Positions 7,344 to 10,094 of a DNA stretch of 10,094 bases are shown in pieces; within the stretch, counting starts at the first letter, position 1, and the number at the start of each line of letters is the position of its first letter. Under the pieces are notes generated by a model. It was not told the origin of the DNA. It ran no database searches and was given only the letters and a program-made list of their open reading frames with translations. The stretch covers positions 1 through 10,094 of the forward strand of contig NAVB01004604.1 in the NCBI GenBank assembly GCA_002179805.1, written 5' to 3'. Position numbers and translations under genes: made by a program. This DNA comes from Acanthamoeba lenticulata (lineage: Eukaryota; Discosea; Longamoebia; Acanthamoebidae).

Positions 7344-7588
7344 CATCCCATCGCCGAGCAGGTGATGTCGCCATGTGCATCTCCACAATTACTTGTTTGG
7401 AATTGCGTGTAGACGCACCTTCTCGACCTTTCATCCTCTTCAATTCCCTCATAATCAAACCGCATCCTGCTGTACGTGCCAAGTCGATCTGCAATGCTGG
7501 CGCGCAGGTCATCTGAAGTGGGCCAGGGCGAGAGCAAGGTGGTTGGCCATTGTTGGAAGCAGATGGTTTATGATTACACTACACCTTC
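7344..7588. other. Convergent intergenic region, no gene seen
   Basis: These 245 bases lie between the U6 terminator and the stop codon of the minus-strand gene, and should contain that gene's 3' UTR. I see no tRNA, snoRNA-like box pair, conserved frame or clear B box that would serve U6. Confidence 0.5.
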
Positions 7589-10024
7589 TCACGCGGTGGT
7601 CTTCTTGTCCGCGGAGCTCCCAGAGGAGGAGGACAGGCGCTCCTTCTTGCGTTCGAGGCTGTCGCTCGTCGCCTTCTTGCTCTTCTTCTCGCTCTTGTCC
7701 TTGAGATCGCTGCTGTCCTGCTCCTTGCTGCTCTTCGTGCTCCTCTCCTTGTCCTTGTCCCTGGTCCTCTCTTTGCTCTCCGTCTTGTCCTTCCTGCTGC
7801 TGCCGCCGCTCTCCTTGACCGCGCTGCTGCTGCCGCTTCCGCCGCCGCTGCTCCGCTTGCTGCCCTCGCCTCGGTCCCGCTCTCGGTCTCGATCACGCTC
7901 ACTGCCTCGCTCGCTGTCTCCGTGATCGCCAACGCGCTCACGCGCTCGGTCCTTGTCCTTGCTGCTCTTGCTGCTCCTCTCGCTCTTGTCGTCCTTGTCC
8001 TTGCTCCTCTCTTTGCTCTCAGTCTTGTCCTTCCTGCTGCTGCTGCTTTCCTTGTCCTTCTCGCGGTCGCGGTCACGGTCGCGATCCCGCTCTTGGCTCT
8101 TGCGCTTGTCGGCCGTCTTTTTCTTCTTGTTTTTCTCGCTGTCCTCGTCGCCACCGCCGTTGGCGGCAGCACCCGAGTCCCGCCTTCGCTCGTCGTCCTT
8201 CTTGGACTGCTTCTTGACCGCGGATTTGCTGTCTCGCTTTCCGCCCCGCTCGTCGTCGTGGTGGTGGTGGTGATGGTTGTTGTTATCGTCGTCCTTGTTG
8301 TGCGCATTGTCGCCTCGGCCGTCCTCGCCGTGCGCCTCGCGCACGATGCTGTTCCGCTTCTCCGCGGTTCCTCCGTTGCTCGATCGCGCGCTGTTTGGCC
8401 GCTCGCGCTCCTTGTGGTCCTTTTCCCTGTCCTTCTCCCTCGTCGCCGCGGCCGTCGTAATCGTGGCCTCACGCCGCTTGGACGAGTCCAAGCTGGTCGA
8501 CATGACCGTGCTTCGCCGGCCGCGGGACGGCGACGACGAAGACGTGAGCGCGTCCAGGTCTCGCGACCGGCCGCTGCGCGACTTGCTTGAGCTGGCCGTC
8601 GTCGTTGTCGTCGTCGAGGAGCTGCTCTCGAGTCCACCGCTGGTGATGATGTCGGCGTAGCGCAGGCCAGACATGTCCATGCTCATCGGTCGGCGTTTCT
8701 TCGTGGCAGCAGCCGACGTCGACACGGCCGACGACCGGGACGATGTCCTCGCCGTGCCGGGCGCCTCAGCCTTGCTGCTGCTGCGCTTGTCCTTTTCCTT
8801 TTCCTTGTCTTTCTCCTTGTCCTTGACGGACAAGGGCAGCAAGACCTTGCGCTCTTGCTTCTCCTTCTCCCTCTCGCGCTCGGCCTTGCGCTCGCGCCTG
8901 ATCTTGTCTTCGGCGCCGCGCGGAATGATGGACGAGCCACCACCACCGCTACCGCCACCGCCACTCGCGACGGGTGTGGCGGCCATCGAAGCCGAGAAGG
9001 ACGAGGCCGACGACGACGTGTGCGCGCGGGAGCGCAGCTGAGCTCGCGTGGGCGAGGCCGAGGCCGACACGGAGAGCGACGCGGCGGAGATGGACGGCTT
9101 GTCGCTATCGTCGTTGTGGTTGCTGTGATGTGCGCGTGTCTTGCGTTCCACCGCCGGTGACGAGGACGAGAACAAAGACGCGCTGCTGGCGTCGTGCACG
9201 CTGGTGCGCCGTTCGCGCACGGCGTCGTCCAGGCGGCCCTCCTCCCGGTTCCCAATGCGGCTGCCCGGCCGGCGCGGCCGAGCGGGCGACGACGCCGGCG
9301 AACTGCTGCCGCTGCTGCTCTCCCCGGCCTCCACGCTATGGACGGCGGCTTTGCGGCTGCGCAGCCGCTTGAGATCGGCGATGCGCTGGTCGATGGCGTC
9401 GACCGTGAGCTGGTTCTCCTCATTGGGCGACAGCCACCTGCTGGTGGCTGATCCTGTGGCAGCGCCGTCGCCGTTGGAGCCCAGCAGCGACCGGCTTCGC
9501 TCGCGCCGATTGCGCTCGGAGCTGAGGTCGCCACGGCTGGTCTTGGGCCGCGTGTGCAGGGCGCTCGTGCTGTGCGCCGCTTTGCCGATGGTCTTGGCCG
9601 CGACACCGTCGACGCTCGACTCGAGTTCGGCGCCGTCATCAACCTCGTCCTTGTCGTCCGCGTCATCAGCAGCGCGCCCGGCGTCGTCCTCGTCGTCGAC
9701 CGAGCCGCCGGTCGCCATGCGCTGCAGGAGCGAGTCGAGCCGTCGGCGCGAGAAGTCGAGCGACTTGGGGCGCAGCTTGCGCTCGGCCTTGCGCTCCTGC
9801 TTCTCGCGCTTCTCGCGTTTTTTCTGCTCCTTCTTCATTTGGTTCATGGCCACCTTCAGGAGCTTCTCCTTCTCGCGGTCCTCCTTGCGCCACTCGTCGA
9901 GGAGCTGCTTCTTGCGTCGCTCCCACTCCTCATCAATCGTCACCGATACGGTCGTTGTACTCGACCCATCATCGAGTCTGATGGCGTCAGCTGCCGGCTT
10001 CTTGCTCGACAGGTCCATGCTCAT
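7589..10024 (-). CDS. Highly charged, largely disordered protein of unknown function
   Basis: One uninterrupted frame of 811 codons runs from the ATG at 10024 to TGA at 7591-7589, with Acanthamoeba-like G/C-ending codons throughout. Residues ~28-84 are a Lys/Glu/Arg-rich helix, probably coiled coil (EEWERRKKQLLDEWRKE and following). A second short helical block, LTVDAIDQRIADLKRLR, lies near residue 205. The rest is Ser-rich and Lys/Glu/Asp/Arg-rich low complexity with Gly-rich (~355), Asn-His (~580) and Arg-Asp (~645) runs. The motif RPxSxDxS occurs at 85-92 and 445-452, and once more across the start codon. No enzymatic or binding domain is recognised; composition suggests a nuclear or cytoskeletal scaffold, but that is a guess. 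A splice-acceptor-like TTAAAAAAACAG lies just before the ATG, so this may be the last exon of a longer gene. Confidence 0.8.
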   Translation of the reverse strand: MSMDLSSKKPAADAIRLDDGSSTTTVSVTIDEEWERRKKQLLDEWRKEDREKEKLLKVAMNQMKKEQKKREKREKQERKAERKLRPKSLDFSRRRLDSLLQRMATGGSVDDEDDAGRAADDADDKDEVDDGAELESSVDGVAAKTIGKAAHSTSALHTRPKTSRGDLSSERNRRERSRSLLGSNGDGAATGSATSRWLSPNEENQLTVDAIDQRIADLKRLRSRKAAVHSVEAGESSSGSSSPASSPARPRRPGSRIGNREEGRLDDAVRERRTSVHDASSASLFSSSSPAVERKTRAHHSNHNDDSDKPSISAASLSVSASASPTRAQLRSRAHTSSSASSFSASMAATPVASGGGGSGGGGSSIIPRGAEDKIRRERKAEREREKEKQERKVLLPLSVKDKEKDKEKEKDKRSSSKAEAPGTARTSSRSSAVSTSAAATKKRRPMSMDMSGLRYADIITSGGLESSSSTTTTTTASSSKSRSGRSRDLDALTSSSSPSRGRRSTVMSTSLDSSKRREATITTAAATREKDREKDHKERERPNSARSSNGGTAEKRNSIVREAHGEDGRGDNAHNKDDDNNNHHHHHHDDERGGKRDSKSAVKKQSKKDDERRRDSGAAANGGGDEDSEKNKKKKTADKRKSQERDRDRDRDREKDKESSSSRKDKTESKERSKDKDDKSERSSKSSKDKDRARERVGDHGDSERGSERDRDRERDRGEGSKRSSGGGSGSSSAVKESGGSSRKDKTESKERTRDKDKERSTKSSKEQDSSDLKDKSEKKSKKATSDSLERKKERLSSSSGSSADKKTTA
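7717..7820 (-). repeat. C-terminal copy of an internal coding repeat
   Basis: It encodes KESGGSSRKDKTESKER and the following Asp-Lys/Ser run, near residues ~735-769. It matches the block at 7957-8060 at an offset of exactly 240 bp (80 codons); the stretch cctctctttgctct-c-gtcttgtccttcctgctgctg differs at one base. Confidence 0.75.
7957..8060 (-). repeat. Upstream copy of the internal coding repeat
   Basis: It encodes KESSSSRKDKTESKER and a following SKDKDDKSERSSKSSK run (residues ~655-689). It is partner to 7717-7820 on the same strand. The 136 bp between the copies is not obviously repeated. Confidence 0.75.
8059..8096 (-). repeat. Arg-Asp-coding hexanucleotide repeat
   Basis: Imperfect cgcgac/cgtgac units encode ERDRDRDRDREKDK around residues 643-656. 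It is the same kind of dipeptide run as in the RhoGEF tail, but on the opposite strand and with different codon mixtures. Confidence 0.8.
8258..8284 (-). repeat. Asn3-His6 homopolymer block
   Basis: A run of cac/cat codons (8258-8275) preceded by aac codons (8276-8284) encodes NNNHHHHHH, flanked by Asp residues on both sides. His runs can bind metal or act in nuclear-speckle targeting in other proteins; no evidence here decides that. Confidence 0.85.
8675..8692 (-). repeat. Internal copy of an 18-bp direct repeat (RPMSMD)
   Basis: The minus strand reads CGACCGATGAGCATGGAC, identical to 10030-10013 at the start of the same reading frame. It encodes RPMSMD at residues 445-450. Confidence 0.9.
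8786..8825 (-). repeat. Lys-Asp/Lys-Glu-coding repeat
   Basis: Imperfect aaggac/aaggaa units encode VKDKEKDKEKEKDK near residues 401-413. This alternating-charge stretch could extend as a single helix (inference from composition). Confidence 0.75.
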
Positions 10025-10030
10025 CGGTCG
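10013..10030 (-). repeat. Start-codon copy of the 18-bp direct repeat
   Basis: It is identical to 8692-8675 and contains the apparent initiation codon (10024-10022). The two codons before the ATG (CGA CCG, Arg-Pro) are part of the identity, although they would be untranslated if the ATG were the true start. Confidence 0.9.
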
Positions 10031-10034
10031 TGCA

Positions 10035-10046
10035 CTGTTTTTTTAA
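10035..10046 (-). other. Possible splice acceptor upstream of the 811-codon frame
   Basis: The minus strand reads TTAAAAAAACAG and then TGCACGACCGATG. The flank (10035-10094) is AT-rich like other introns here. If it is used, the exon begins at 10034 and the protein extends beyond the right edge. It could equally be AT-rich 5' flank. Confidence 0.35.
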
Positions 10047-10094
10047 CAATTAGCATTTTTATGAATAACAAGAAACAAAAAGTTGTTAAAAATG

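Noticed and set aside
7003..7512. Minus-strand frame of 169 codons across 5S and U6
   Set aside because: It runs through two clear RNA genes and the T9 terminator, and has no protein-like composition or homology I recognise.
7344..7588. Possible tRNA or downstream B box for U6
   Set aside because: No cloverleaf and no GGTTCGANTCC-like element could be found by eye.
7922..8590. Plus-strand frame that looks like a string of Val/Leu/Ala membrane segments
   Set aside because: The hydrophobic runs are the complements of Asp, Lys and Glu repeats in the minus-strand gene, not a membrane protein.
8683..9666. Second minus-strand frame of 327 codons inside the 811-codon gene
   Set aside because: It is a frame-shifted shadow rich in Arg, Ala and Pro, as expected from GC-rich codons read out of phase.
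9141..10046. Plus-strand frame of 301 codons opposite the 811-codon gene
   Set aside because: Its Ser/Arg/Leu-rich product is what antisense reading of Lys/Ser/Glu codons yields. The minus strand has the longer frame, a coiled-coil pattern and repeated motifs.

Overview
This is nuclear DNA of a gene-dense protist, most likely an Acanthamoeba-type amoeba. Coding sequence is GC-rich with strong third-position G/C. It is cut by many short (about 46-104 nt) GT-AG introns, several of them AT-rich. Intergenic gaps are only about 90-250 bp, and low-complexity Ser, Arg-Asp and Lys-rich protein tails are common. The strongest taxonomic clue is a 119-nt 5S rRNA that closely resembles the Acanthamoeba castellanii 5S sequence as I remember it. 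A canonical U6 snRNA confirms a eukaryote.

Layout from left to right. (1) 1-338, minus strand: the 5' end of a gene running off the left edge, with a mitochondrial-presequence-like N-terminus and one hydrophobic segment. (2) 339-429: a short AT-rich gap, probably a shared divergent promoter. (3) 430-2407, plus: a ten-exon gene of about 451 codons that I recognise as a SAAL1 homologue (ARM-type fold). (4) 2558-6754, plus: a fifteen-exon gene of about 1025 codons with N-terminal armadillo repeats, a RhoGEF (DH) domain, a PH domain and a Ser-rich/Arg-Asp-rich tail. (5) 6959-7077, minus: 5S rRNA. (6) 7226-7338, plus: U6 snRNA. (7) 7589-10024, minus: an intronless stretch of 811 codons encoding a highly charged, mostly disordered protein of unknown function, possibly the last exon of a gene that continues past the right edge.

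The two Pol III genes stand head to head across a 148-bp spacer. They sit between two convergent Pol II genes, so all four transcription units alternate in direction. The RhoGEF protein should activate a Rho-family GTPase, with the ARM region as a scaffold. The U6 and 5S RNAs are housekeeping components of the spliceosome and ribosome. I see no functional link among the protein genes beyond shared compactness.

No mobile element, CRISPR array, tRNA or prokaryotic operon was found. The points most worth a second look are the one-exon-per-ARM-repeat structure with uniform phase-1 introns, the divergent 5S/U6 pair, the weakened helix II of this 5S copy, and a thrice-repeated RPxS-type motif in the right-hand protein whose first copy overlaps the apparent start codon. 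Splice sites were assigned by hand from GT-AG and reading-frame phase; none has been checked against transcripts.
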